A stretch of 64,000 nt of DNA, from contig NC_134465.1 in NCBI RefSeq assembly GCF_047948215.1, positions 51,057,946-51,121,945 of the forward strand. Reading direction: 5' to 3'. Source of the DNA: Lycorma delicatula. Lineage: Eukaryota; Arthropoda; Insecta; Hemiptera; Fulgoridae. Below are positions 1 through 10,647 of this stretch, piece by piece. A program made the position numbers and the translations under genes. Positions within the stretch are counted from its first letter, which is position 1. Every line of letters begins with the position of its first letter. The notes beneath the pieces are model-generated. The model searched no databases. It had not been told where the DNA came from and saw nothing but the letters and a program-made list of their open reading frames with translations.

Positions 1-1578
1 ACAATCCACCATCGGCCTTCTTTTTGGTATTTTTTATCGATACACGTTCTGACAATTCTCCTCTCTATTTTCAGAATTTTATCGATTCGGTTTTTCTGAG
101 TGATTTTGAAAAGGGTCTCGCTTCCGTAGGTGACTTCTAGCTAAATTACAGTTTTATAATGTTTACGTTTTGTTTTAGCAGAAAGGCATTTTTTGTTATA
201 TGTTGACCAAGTTAATTTTTGGGATTTAATCATTTTATTTGTCCTGTTTTGCCATGTCACTTTTTCATTTAAATTATAAGTTATTATTTCCCCTAGATAT
301 TTAAATTGTTTTACTATTTTAATTTTCTGATTGTTTACCTAACGTGCTCTATTACCAGAGGATCTATGGCCATTAGTTCAGTTTTTTCGAAAGAGATATG
401 ATGCCCTATCTTTTGTGCTAGGTTTGAAGGCTCATGATTTGTGTTTTGGCTTCTTGAATATTATTTGCTAAAAGAGCGAGGTCATCTGCAAATCCTAGGC
501 AATTTAGTGTGATGGAGTTTTTCTTAGTACCCATTTTTATATTTTTGGTCTTTATTTCATACCATTTTCTCATGACAAATTCGAGGGCGCAGTTAAAAAG
601 GAGTGGTAAGAGGCCATCACCTTACCTCAATCCAGTTTTTATGTAGAAGGGTTGAGAGAGTTCACCTCTGAATTTCACTCTGGACTGGGTATTGGCTAAA
701 GTTAATTTTATCATGTTTACGAGTTTAGAGTGAAGGCCCAGGTTTCTCAGAATATTCAGCATGGATGGTCGGTGTATACAATCATAGGCCCTTTTAAAGT
801 CGACGAAGGTGATTATTAGTTGTTTTTTCCGTCTTTTATATAAGTCCATCATAAGTTTTAGGGATATTATTTGCTCCGGGCAACCTCTCCATGGCCTAAA
901 TCCCCCTTGGTATTCCCCAAGTTCCAGTTCAAGTTGGTCTTTGCATCGGTTGTATATGATGCTCGACAGGGTTTTTTATGTGCAATCCAGGAGAGATATG
1001 CCTCTGTAGTTTTCAGGATTAGTTTTATCCCCTTTTTTATGTAATGGATGGATGAGGGCTGTGGTTCAGTGTTCTGGAAGTTTTTCTTCGTTCCATATTT
1101 TCACGAGGCATAGATGTAGGGAAGTTTTGACTGAATAAACTGATGAGTGTTTCCAGAGTTCTGTGAAAAGCTGGTCTTCTCCGCTTGCTTTGTAGTTTTT
1201 TATTTCATTTAAGGCTGCAAGAACTTCTTGAATTGTTGGCGGGTTGATATTTACTGGTGAAGTTTTAACTGGAGTTTCAGTGTCAATCTCAAAAAGCTCT
1301 GGGGGGTCGTCACAGTTGAGGAGTCTATTGAAGGTTTCTGCCAAAATTTCAGCATTTTCTTTATTGGTGTGGGCCATATTTCCTTTTTTTCCTCTCAGCA
1401 TAAAGGTCGGTGGTTCATATCTTTGAAGAGCCTGACCAAAAATTTTATAATAGTCTCGGAAATTAGTTTTCTTGGAACTTTCTTCTATTTGCTGAATCAA
1501 GTTTTTTTGGGCTTGTCGTTTGGTTCCTCTTATAATTTTCTGAGTTATTTTCCTTTGTTTGCTATTATATATATACAT
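1..1578 (-). pseudogene. Non-LTR retrotransposon (LINE) reverse transcriptase remnant, runs off the window's left edge
   Basis: Read on the minus strand from 1578 downwards, this encodes most of a LINE reverse transcriptase, the enzyme that copies element RNA into DNA at a nicked target. Visible in order: a linker with KNYKASGEDQL near 1180-1210, motif A VDFKRAYDCIH near 780-820, a TGLRQGD-like motif B region near 615-650 broken by a stop, the catalytic FADD box at about 487-500 inside GFADDLALLANN, a YLGE region near 270-300, and a YGSET motif near 95-125. Stops and frameshifts separate the blocks, so it is dead. The motif style suggests an RTE- or CR1-like clade, which I infer rather than prove. 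The 3' end lies outside the window. The N-terminal endonuclease is missing beyond 1578, where AT-rich sequence begins. Confidence 0.85.
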
Positions 1579-1699
1579 ATATATTAATTAAAAAGTAAAA
1601 AATACTCTTTTTTTATAAAAATTGTAATTTTGGATAGCACCTGCTTCACTGCTTCATTCTGATATTCACCTGCTTCACTTGCTCCAAGATTAAAATTAA

Positions 1700-1744
<45 letters not shown>

Positions 1745-1825
1745 ACATATTCAAATGAAAACAATTAAATGAATTGCTTTATTTTAGTTTAAAGTTTTTG
1801 CCTTTTGTCTTTCGTAGAAATCCAT
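1579..1825. repeat. AT-rich spacer with (AT)n microsatellite
   Basis: Low-complexity sequence with an (AT)n run at about 1702-1732 passing into a short (TG)n stretch. A phrase like CACCTGCTTCACT is repeated imperfectly near 1640-1685. No coding signal. Confidence 0.8.
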
Positions 1826-3600
1826 TTATTTTTGACCATTGGCTAAACGTAATTTAATTCTCATAAGATCACCCAAGTATTCATTTTCGAGTCCGTTTAG
1901 ATATTTTATTTTTATGAAATTTATAGTAGAAAATCCGTGTTCGCAGTCTACCCTGAATGCTTGAAATGTTCCCATAATGTTACATAGAAAGAAATGGTAA
2001 GATAATTCAGGGTAAGTTTGGACAAAAATTAATGTATTACTAAAAATCATGAATAGTCCTAGATTAGTTTTCTCTAGAATTGAAATTTTAATTCTGAATA
2101 TTAGTTCCATATTTTATCTATATCAACGTTTTTATTTGTCATGAATTTTGAATATTTTAACTTTCTCTACTTTTGTATTTGTACTTCGTACAAGGAAGTA
2201 TTGTAATCGCGAAAAATTTCGGTTTTCAGATTTAAACTGAAATATCCATTTTAACTATCCCTGAATCCATTTTGACTAGTTTCAGCGTGGCGTCTGTACG
2301 TATGTATGTAGGTTGTTAACATTTTGGTTTTAGGACTGTTATAACATCTAGTTGTACATCTCCCTTGTTCATTGCAAACGACTGATCCAAAAGTGTCCAA
2401 AAAAGCGGAAAATCCAAATCAATTTGGATTTTCGACTTTTTCTTTACTAGTAAGTAGTAAGCCATCATTGAGAGCTTTTCAACGATAAGTGGTACTTATT
2501 TTCATTGATTCCAGAGTTATAGCCAAATGAAATTTAATTAATGAATTATTAGGATCTTACAAGGGGAAGGCACAACGGTTCGAATCAGACTTCTTCACCT
2601 TTTTTTAACTTTTTCTTTTTTTAATTTAAATATATTGATTCATTATTAATTATTAACACGATTGTAAAAAAATAACAATAAATAATAATTCAATCATAAC
2701 AATAAAAAAAAAGTTATGAAAAAAAATATTAGAAGTTATTAATGAAGTAACATTTTATATACTTTTCATTTAAAAAGAATGTGTATATGTAATTTGATAG
2801 ACGTACAAGGAAGTCATGTGGTGTCCACATTAGCTTTTTTTTTTAATAATTTCATTATCAAACGCTTGCCAACCTTTAAATTTTCCATCAGGAAATCCGC
2901 TCTCTAAGTGAACAAACACGTTCAGTAAATCGAATTATAGCTGATGTATCGATATCATTTTGAAGTTCTGATAATATTTCTCTTACAGCATCGCTCGAAA
3001 AGATATCGTCTCCCAAATATTGAGTTATTAGTTTATTAATTTTAATTTTTATATACCGATGAGCAGTTTATGTTAAATCGCTTTTTTGTAGATATTTGCA
3101 TAAGGATGAAAGGTCGTCTAATATATCTTTCAGAGAAAATGTTGTTACCAGATATTGTGAATAGTTAACATTTTTTCACGGTATTTAAAAATGGGGTCAT
3201 CGCATTCTGCTATCTGACTTTTACAATATTCAATTAATGTATCGTATTTTTTTTATTAAATTACCAGTTTTGAAATTCCTGGATAACCATTTAACTTCAT
3301 TTAATGATTTAAAAGTTATAACGTCATGCTGTAACACTTGAGCTAATTCTTCAATTTTTTTTTATTCTAGTTCTGTGAAACATTGTGTACACAGTTACAA
3401 TCAAATTCTCTACATCGTGCATGATAGATAAATTTTTCTACGCATGATCTAATCTAAAATCTTCCCTATGTACTACACATTGTTGTTCAATTAAATGTGA
3501 TATTTCTCTTTTGAGAATTTCTGCTAGCCCATTTTTCTTCCCGATCATAACACTGGCTCCATCACTTGTAAACATTACAATCTTTTGTGTGATGAACTGC
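1826..3600 (-). pseudogene. hAT-superfamily transposase remnant, split by a family A repeat
   Basis: On the minus strand the 3370-3600 part reads FTSDGASVMIGKKNGLAEIL followed by LIEQQCVVHRED, the hAT catalytic-core region of the KIAA1586/ZNF862-like type (SDGA-SVM-GK then C-x-x-HR). After degenerate sequence with several stops, 2841-3180 gives DILDDLSSLCKYLQ and FPDGKFKGWQAFD. The C-terminal dimerisation segment lies at 1826-2110 with FQAFRVDCEHGFSTIN and LGDLMRIKLRLANG. The order is that of one transposase. A family A repeat (2182-2840) separates the middle from the C-terminal block. Stops and frameshifts make it a pseudogene. The N-terminal zinc finger is not seen. The hAT assignment is firm; the subfamily is inferred. 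Confidence 0.8.
2182..2840 (+). repeat. Family A repeat, copy 1, nested in the hAT remnant
   Basis: Starts CTTCGTACAAGGAAGTATTG and ends near GTACAAGGAAGTCATGTGG then TCCACAT. The internal order is that of all copies: an 'upstream' AACTGAAATATCC block, a GTTGTAC-type block, an ATTTGGATTTTC block, a CAAGGGGAAGGCAC block, a T-rich tract and an AT-rich 3' third. No ORF or known protein is encoded. It separates two parts of a hAT transposase, so it is younger than that element. Confidence 0.85.
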
Positions 3601-3699
3601 CTTTAACTGAATAGAATGTTTTTATTGTGAATAGCAGAAGAAAGTCACGGTGTATCCTACTAAACGGGTTGCTCAACTAACCGTGTCATTGAGTATATA

Positions 3700-5024
3700 C
3701 AGAGTTATCATAAGAGAATGGTGCGGTTTCAGTAATTCATAGGAAGATTGTAGGGAAATTTCTAGATGTTATATTGGTATCCCTGAAAGCCCCCAACCCA
3801 AAAGTTTGTTTATCAGTTGTAACCACAACGTCAGTTCTTGTATTGTTGTTGCGGTGAGTTTAGTCAGTTACTATGTTCTCGGATAAAGACAAAGCAAAGT
3901 GTGTTTTATTGATGGCCGAATTAAAATCCGTAATTTTAGTTCAACGTGCGTTTCGACGTGAATTTGGAAGAGATCCCCCGCACAAAAATAACATAAAACG
4001 TTGGTTCAAACGTTTCGAAGAAACCAGATCGGTTAAGAAACAGAAACAACCGGCAGACCAAGTGTACCAGACGAAACAGTTGAACTAATTAGACGATCGG
4101 CGATTAGAAGTCCAGGGAAGTCCAACCCCGTCGAAGCGTCGAATTAGGTATTCCAAAATCAACAGTTCCCAAAGTTTTACATAAAAAACTGAAATTACAC
4201 GCTTATACAATCCAGATACTGCAGGAATTGAAACCCGATGATGGTGTAAAACGTTACAATTTCGCTGTTGAAATGTCAGACAGAATAAGTGAAAACGAAT
4301 CATTTTTAAATGATATAATTTTTACAGACGAAGCTACATTCCATGTGAATGGATGGGTAAACAGACACAATTCACGAATATGGGGCTCTGAAAACCCATA
4401 TGCAATTATCGAGAAACAACGCGATTCGCCTAAAGTTAATGTTTGTTGTGGTGTGATGAAAAATCGAGTAATAGGGCCTTTCTTCTTTGCTGAAAAAACA
4501 GTTAATGGAGTTATGTATATTGATAAGTTAACCAAATATTGCTTTCCTCAGCCGGATGAACTCGAAAACATTCATTGACTTCATTTCCAACAAGATGGTG
4601 GTCCCCCGCACTTCAATGCATCGGTCACGGACGCTTTGAACGAAAAATTTGGAGATCGATGGATAAGCCGGCAAGGACCCGTACTTTGGCCTCCAAGAAG
4701 TAAAGACCTGACACCTTGCGATTTTTTCTTGCGGGTGTACATCAAAAGCGTTGTTTATACCCAAAAAATTCGCGACCTAAACCGCTTAAAAAACAGGATT
4801 AATGAAGCGATGACAACCATTAACGAAGAAATGTTGTTTGGAGAGAAGTTGAGTATCGTTTGGACATTTGTCGAGCGACTAAGGGCGCACATATTGAAAT
4901 TTATTAATTATGTAAAAAAATGTTTGAGACGATAAATTTGAAAAATAAAAAACATAAACTGTAAGTAATTCTGTTTTAATTTAAACCATGTTCAAAACCG
5001 CACCATTCTTTTATGGTAACCCTG
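3700..5024 (+). mobile_element. Tc/mariner-superfamily DNA transposon with 30 bp inverted ends and TA target duplication
   Basis: The left end at 3700 starts CAGAGTTATCATAAGAGAAT and the right end, read in reverse from 5024, starts CAGGGTTACCATAAAAGAAT. About 27 of 30 terminal bases match as an inverted repeat. TA dinucleotides flank both ends (3698-3699 and 5025-5026), the target duplication expected of IS630/Tc1/mariner elements. The interior holds the broken transposase described separately. The outer ends look good enough to be recognised in trans, but the transposase is not intact. A solo end of the same family lies at 20810-20925. Confidence 0.9.
3873..4935 (+). pseudogene. Tc-like (DDE_3-type) transposase, frameshifted
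   Basis: The N-terminal helix-turn-helix (3873-4088) reads MFSDKDKAKCVLLMAELKSV then FGRDPPHKNNIKRWFKRFEE. A frame change then leads into ELGIPKSTVPKVLHKKLKLH (about 4141-4200) and an open stretch to 4578 with the first catalytic Asp in IFTDEATFHVNGW and IWGSENPY. After a TGA at 4576 the frame resumes as FQQDGGPPHFNAS (second Asp) and WPPRSKDLTPCDFFL (third Asp, 37 residues downstream). The protein ends KKCLRR at 4935. Full length would be about 350 residues, usual for the family. At least one frameshift and one in-frame stop inactivate it. It would bind the element's own inverted ends and cut and paste it at TA sites. Confidence 0.88.
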
Positions 5025-5272
5025 TATTACGTATTTACAATAGCTGATTGTAGATGCGCGGGAAATAAATTTCTTTGTGAAATTTATTACAATATCTCTA
5101 AAATCACAGCGCCCGGGCACCCATGCAACTTAGAGGGAATTTAGGTTGTTAAACAAAAATTTTGGTTATATTACTGCTACATAGCAATTGTAGCTATCTA
5201 TAAAGAGAAAGTATATAGGTCGTCCTAAAATTTCAAATACGGTTTTTTTGCGAATGTCGACGATTCACGTTC
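5025..5272. other. Short spacer between the Tc-like transposon and family A copy 2
   Basis: No ORF, no RNA gene and no repeat seen elsewhere in the window is recognised here. Confidence 0.6.
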
Positions 5273-5975
5273 TAAAAAAAAATTGATGTGGACCCTACAT
5301 GACTTCCTTGTACGCCTATTAAATTACTTATATACATTGTTTTTTTTTTAAATGAAAAGTGTATAAAATTTTATTGCATTATTAACTTCTGATATTTTTC
5401 ATATTTTCTTTTTTCTATTCTTATTATTTATTGTAAACATTCTTTTACAAACAGTGGTTAATAATTATTAATAAATAATAAATTTAAATAAAGAAAAAGT
5501 TAAAAAAAGTAGATGAAGTCGGATTTGAGCGATTTGCCTTCCCCTTGTAAGAATAAAATATTTCATTGATTAAACTTTTATTTGGTTATAACTCTGGAGC
5601 CAACGAAAATAAGTATCACTGTGATATATCATTGAAAATCTCTCAATGATGACCTATTACAGCAGTTAAGAAAAAATAAAAAAATTCAAAAAATTTGAAT
5701 TTTGGGCTTTTTTGAACGTTTTTGGTCAAATTTATTGCAATCAAAAGGGAGGTGTACAACTAAACGTTACAACAATTCTAAATCCAAAATTTCAACATTC
5801 TACGGTTAATCGTTTTTGAGTTATGTGAGGTACATACGTACGTACAGACGTCACGTCGATACTAGTCAAAATGGATTCAAAGATGGTAAAATTGGATATT
5901 TTCGTTGAAATCTGAAAATCGAAATTATTCGCGATCACATTGTTTCTTTTAGTTCGTACAACGATGTAAAAATAG
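5273..5975 (-). repeat. Family A repeat, copy 2
   Basis: Near full-length copy in reverse orientation. It begins with GATGTGGACCCTACATGACT and CTTCCTTGTACGCC, and ends with CGCGATCACATTG and AGTTCGTACAACG. The GAGATGTACAACT-like, ATTTTGGGCTTTTTT and CTTCCCCTTGTAAG blocks are all present in the expected order. The 5' hairpin is mutated. Confidence 0.85.
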
Positions 5976-6401
5976 TTTTAAAAAAAATCAAAATTAATAC
6001 TTTTTTCTAAGAATTATTATGTATCAAAATAGTTAATTGATAAAGCTGCAGAAAGTTTTTCATTACAGTTCTTGAATATGGCCGCCGTTCTGTTCAGTAG
6101 ATACTTTTACTCGGCAATCCAAGCTACCCGGGCACGTCTAATAGCTCATTATTATTCCTGATAGGAACTCCAGTTTCTGTTATACGATATCTCAATTCTT
6201 CTTGTATGCCAATATGAAGGGAATAGACGAACAACTTCATCCAACCTCAAAGGAAAACTTCCACTGGCATTAGATCTTAAACCATTTTGTTTAGTATTAA
6301 TTTCTCTACAAGTTTTACGTATCTGTTACCCATTTAAAAAATATATTGTACGTTAAACAAAAAAAAACAAGATTTTTAGTAGATAAATAAAAATTAATAT
6401 A
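5976..6401 (-). other. Unassigned segment with a coding-like remnant on the minus strand
   Basis: Two overlapping minus-strand frames at about 6080-6335 look protein-like: NGLRSNASGSFPLRLDEVV and EELRYRITETGVPIRNNNEL. GC content is higher than in the surroundings. No family is recognised. It could be an eroded transposon or host exon; the lack of one continuous frame argues for decay. Confidence 0.3.
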
Positions 6402-6688
6402 ATCCACCTTACCAGTACGTTATGTTCTTAGATGTTTCGGTTTACTTTGAAGCCATCCTTAATGCATTAAAGTCAAAGTTAAAATTTAAAATCAATCATG
6501 TGTGTCCGGTCCTACTAGTAGACTGTATACATATCAAGATAATCCCTCAGTATACTATTAAGACCGGACAATCATGACTGTTTTTTAAAATTTTGATGTT
6601 ATGCATTAATTTTAACTCCTGATGATGGCTTCCAAGTAAGCCGAAAGATCTAGATAACATATCAACATGCTGGTAACGTGGATTACAT
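6402..6688. mobile_element. Fold-back element 1 (long imperfect inverted repeat with hammerhead-like motif)
   Basis: The left arm (6402-6515) and right arm (6562-6688) are imperfect reverse complements. Both inner edges carry GTCCGGTC/GACCGGAC, both arms carry TTAATGCATTAA or TGCATTAA, and the outer edges are AATCCACCTTACCAG and CTGGTAACGTGGATT. The right arm includes CTGATGATGGCTT, a loop, AAGCC and GAAAG at 6619-6646, resembling a hammerhead ribozyme core (CUGANGA, stem II, GAAA). The left arm keeps only the stem and GAAA. No ORF is present. The same motif order recurs at 16.8-17.15 kb and 59.5 kb. Confidence 0.7.
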
Positions 6689-7374
6689 CAATTTATTTAT
6701 TTAACATATCAGCGGTACCATGTATGAGAAATTAATCTTAATACAATTTATTGGTTTTCATTCCACATTTCTCAATAATTAGATACCGCTCTGTGACCTA
6801 TTTTATTCGATTTTCGAGATAAAAATTGATATGAAGTCACTAATTTTGACTCTTAATTAACGTTTTAAAATTTAAGTAAGTTCTCATTTCACGGGATAGC
6901 TGAAATCCGAGAGAAATCTTTCACTATCCGTAATTCGCAAACAAAGCATTTTAGGACATTTGTTTACATGAACTTTTTTCAATGATTTTCACGAATAGAA
7001 TGGATTATAAAAATCCCAGGAAAACTTCATGATACACTCTGTATATACTATATGCCTGTGTGTATTATTTTTTCAGTATGTAATTTTTTGTTTTTTGTTT
7101 TAGGTTAGTATGAGAAATTTATAAGATCCTAATAATGCGTAAGTAATTTTTAATTTTTAATATCTTATTTTAATAACCTTAATCGGTAAAAATATCATTA
7201 TTTGGTTGTTATATCCATAAACGGATAATTTGGATGTTGGAGTAACATATTTGTTTATCTCTGTTACTTCAGAATAGTACTCGTATGTATTGAGTTTAAT
7301 ATGTATGTATATATATATATATATATATAAACAAAATGTTTATATATGATAAATAATTATATTTTGGGAGGTAG
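6689..7374. other. Spacer with a probable transposon end and an (AT)n run
   Basis: About 6830-7045 has a single-copy stretch ending GATACACTCTGTATATAC. Read in reverse this starts TACAGAGTGT, the same terminal sequence seen at 10250 next to a Tc-like transposase, so it may be the end of a related DNA transposon. An (AT)n run lies at 7307-7329. No coding signal. Confidence 0.4.
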
Positions 7375-7945
7375 AGCATCGGGCTGGGTCCTGCAGCGGT
7401 CCCGACAAAAGGGGTCATTGCTTTAATTGTGGAGCTGAGAGGCATCTTCGGAAAGATTGTCAAACTGAGGCTAAATGCTCCTTATGTAAAGTTCGAGGGC
7501 ATTCACTTAAGGGCCGAAGCTGTAGGACCAGTAGCAAGAAATGAGACTCTTCTTCCTTTTTTTGGGGGGGACGACCTAGGGTTGAGACAGCCTCGTCCAG
7601 GAGAGGTGGGACGATAAGGTGTCTTATTTTCGATGATTGGACGGGGACTCCTTTTGGAAATTCACGACGGGGGGTTAAAGAAAGACCGTAGTACTGGTGG
7701 AGGATCCCTCTGGGGTTCCCATTAGAGGCGTGGAGTAAAGGCCGGAGTGTCGGCGGGGGGACTCCCTCGAGTGCCCTCATTAGAGGCATGGCGAATGATT
7801 AAAGACTGAGTCCCGGCTACCTGGGGAGAATCTTAGTTCTTGACGAGGTAGTTTGAGGCGATGGCACCCCATGGAGCGGTGTACAAGCTTAGTTGGGATC
7901 CGGCTCCAGAGGGGGGACAAACAAAGGGGAACGACAAAAAAAAAT
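7375..7945 (+). pseudogene. R1-like LINE derivative: gag-like zinc knuckles joined to a 3' UTR, reverse transcriptase absent
   Basis: From about 7408 to 7542 the plus strand reads GHCFNCGAERHLRKDCQTEA then CSLCKVRGHSLKGRSC before a stop. These are a C-x2-C-x4-H-x4-C and a C-x2-C-x4-H-x5-C zinc knuckle, as in ORF1 (RNA-binding, gag-like) proteins of R1-clade LINEs. What follows (7543-7945) is GC-rich non-coding sequence with phrases such as AAAGACTGAGTCCCGG that resemble the 3' region at 51.95-52.1 kb. It ends in an A-rich stretch at 7936-7944. No reverse transcriptase lies between, so this is an internally deleted or non-autonomous derivative. The imperfect 3' pairing CCCC-AT-GGAGC with GCTCC-AGA-GGGG (7867-7921) resembles the hairpins of the other R1-like copies. 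Confidence 0.7.
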
Positions 7946-8514
7946 GTTTTTATTAAACTCAAATAAGTTCACATGGATAAATCCCCTATTTTATTTACTT
8001 TTCTTCTGTTTGCCAATTTATATTTTTTCATTCAAAATGTGTATCTTAAAAACATTTTGAGATATTTTAATTATATTTCGTATATATACCCAATAATATT
8101 TTCTACAGAATAAATAAACTAAAAAATTGTACCTGTGAAAATTAAAATAATGGAGCAATTAAAACTTTAATAGTTCCATAAATAGTAGTTTTATTGAATT
8201 ATTTTTTATTAGAATAAATGTTAAGCCTTTTATTGTTTATAATATGACAAAAGATTTTATTCAGATCGGTTAACAAACACTTGAAATATGAATTAAATTA
8301 TCTAATTGGATTTTAAAAATGATGCGTGAATACAGGCACAAAACTTACAGACTCCATAATTTCCATTCTGCACGACATCCATCAGGAAGGCAAGGAGGCG
8401 GCATTCGATTTCACATTTTATTATTTTTCATCTATTTTCATTAAACTGGTTTTTTTTTATCAAAGTGTGAAATTTCGTTTAAAATTTTCGTAATAAGAAA
8501 ATTATACATTATTT
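7946..8514. other. AT-rich spacer, nothing recognised
   Basis: No open frame with protein-like composition, no inverted ends and no match to other repeats of the window. A short GC-richer patch sits at 8365-8405. Confidence 0.6.
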
Positions 8515-9220
8515 TTTACTTCCTTGTACGAAGTAAAGGAAGTATTGTGATCGCGAAAAATGTCAGTTTTCAGATTTCAACAGAAATATTCAGTTTGACC
8601 ATCCCTGAATCCATTTTCACAAGTTTCGGCGTGACATCTGTACATAACTACGAATGTATCTCGCTTAACTCAAAAATGATTAACTGTAGGATGTTGAAAT
8701 TTTGGATTTAGGACTGTTGTAATATCTAGTTGTGCACCTCTCTTTTGATTGCAATCGATTTGACCAAAAACGTTCAACAAATCCAAATTTGTTGGATTTT
8801 GGACTTTTTCTTAACTGTAGTAATAAGCCCTCATTGAGATTTTTTCAACAATGTATCGTAAGTGGTACTTATTTACGTTGGATCTAGCGTTATAGCCAAA
8901 TAAAAATTTAATTAAATATTTGGATCTTACAAGAGGAAGGCACATCGGTACGAATCAAACTTCATCTCCTTTTTTTCAGGTATTTTTTTTTTTGTTTAAT
9001 TTAAATATATTGATTTATTAATAATTATTAACCTTAGATTGTAAAACAATTTTTACGATCGGTAATAATTCAATAATAATAGATTAAATAATAGGATAAA
9101 GAAAAATATGCGAAGTTTTTAATGAAATAAAATTTTTTGTACTTTTCATTTTTTTAAAAATGTGTATATATAATATAATAGGCGTACAAGAAAGTCATGT
9201 GATGTCCACATCAGACTTTT
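8515..9220 (+). repeat. Family A repeat, copy 3 (one of the best preserved)
   Basis: The 5' end reads TACTTCCTTGTACGAAGTAA then AGGAAGTATTG, which folds as a hairpin (TACTTCC with GGAAGTA). The 3' end reads GGCGTACAAGAAAGTCATGT then GATGTCCACATCAG. The terminal 13 bases ACTTCCTTGTACG and CGTACAAG(A)AAGT are inverted relative to each other with one mismatch. The element is about 690 bp, without an ORF. The middle contains the TAATAAGCCCTCATTGAG and AAGAGGAAGGCACATCGG blocks shared by all copies. Confidence 0.88.
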
Positions 9221-9929
9221 CATAAGGTAAACAAACATTAATACATCCTGTTCCCTCTACCATGTAGTGAAAATCGCAGGACCCTCTAGGAAACACTTTG
9301 TAGAAAATGTTTTTTAAGTCATTTACTAAATTCGTTATCTAATTTCAAAAATCGTTTCCTATTTATATTTCATAATTGATTTTAAATAAAATGAATAATA
9401 TTAGAACACGCAGTTGAAAATATGAAATAAATATCCATCACGAGAGAAACCGAGAAAGTTATAATAACCTTTTATCGGATTTTACTTTATATTATATTGT
9501 AGAAAATTGATTTTTATTATATTGCTACTAAAGTATACAAATTATATTCTTAAGACATAAATACATACGTGAAGTTATGTGAATATCAGAACTGCTATTC
9601 AATTGACCTACTTCTCATTTATGTAAACTTCTAAAACAAAACTCAGACCTCCTGTTTTTTTTTTCTGTTTACTTTTAAATACAAATCTAAACTGTTTATC
9701 TTATTAAAACTATTTATGTTTAAAGTTATTACTATTATTGTTTGTAAAGAGTGTTAAAAATAGCATGAATTAATAAGTGAAGAAAACAAAGAAGTAAAGA
9801 ATCAAAACAAAGAACAAAAAACATAAATTCCAACTGTAGTATTGTCGAAAAAAGTAATAACATACCAAAATGTATTTAAAAGTTAATACTTTTAACCTTT
9901 ATGAATATAAATACGCAAAGTGATTCGTA
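9221..9929. other. AT-rich spacer, nothing recognised
   Basis: No protein-like ORF, RNA gene or internal repeat found. The composition is strongly AT-rich. Confidence 0.55.
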
Positions 9930-10215
9930 AAAAATGTAAAATAACTTTCAGGACATCTTCTATTGGTGAAAATAAAACAAAGTTCATACTAACAGATGTT
10001 GGGAAACGCTTTAATAGAGAATTTCGATTAGCGAAAGATTTTTAAGCCTTCGATAAAATTAAATCAGACTGTTCTTCTTGGGACCCAAAAAAACCAAAAA
10101 ATGTAATAGTTTTATATTAAATCTGACCTGAAAGATTGAAAAAAGAACGAAGAGGTTCCAGAACTGTATTTTTAGTAGTTTTAGAGAAATCTGGGGTAAA
10201 ATACAAAAGATTAGG
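9930..10215 (-). repeat. Family C repeat, copy 1
   Basis: Read on the minus strand it gives TTTACCCCAGATTTCTCT, an ACTACTAAAAATACAGTTCT block, AGGTCAGATTTAATAT, a TCCCAAGAAGAACAG block and ATTTTATCGAAGG, ending GATGTCCTGAAAG. The same ordered blocks occur at 13797, 19215 and 25055. Non-coding; class unknown. Confidence 0.65.
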
Positions 10216-10647
10216 GTTTATAAACAATATGTAAGTGTTATATACTACAGAGTGTTCAAAAAGTGATGTAACGTTATCGGGAAATGAGTAAGTTACAATA
10301 GTAGTTATAAATGGCTTCTATTATGCGATTCACATAATTGAATACGAAGTTGAATGTTTTTAAACACATGTTGCAACGTTTTTTGAGCAATTGGAGCGAT
10401 CCATCCTTCAAATTTGCTCTGCAATTCGGGAATGGTGTAAGGATGAGTTTTGTAAGCAGCATCCTTAAGGTATCCTTACAAGAAAAAGTCAGGAGAAGAT
10501 AAATCAGGAGACTGACGGGACTAAAACCTCTTAGAAATCATGAAAAATACTGATCCAAGAAAATCATTAGTGTTGCTGGCTGTATGAGCCGTAGCATAGT
10601 GCTGCTGAAACCACGTGTACTCTAGCCGGTCAGCAGCTGTAGTATTT

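Noticed and set aside
1369..1587. Plus-strand frame opposite the LINE remnant
   Set aside because: The minus strand shows clear reverse-transcriptase motifs here; the plus frame is its antisense shadow.
8365..8405. Small RNA gene in a GC-richer patch
   Set aside because: Too short, with no box motifs and no recognisable fold.
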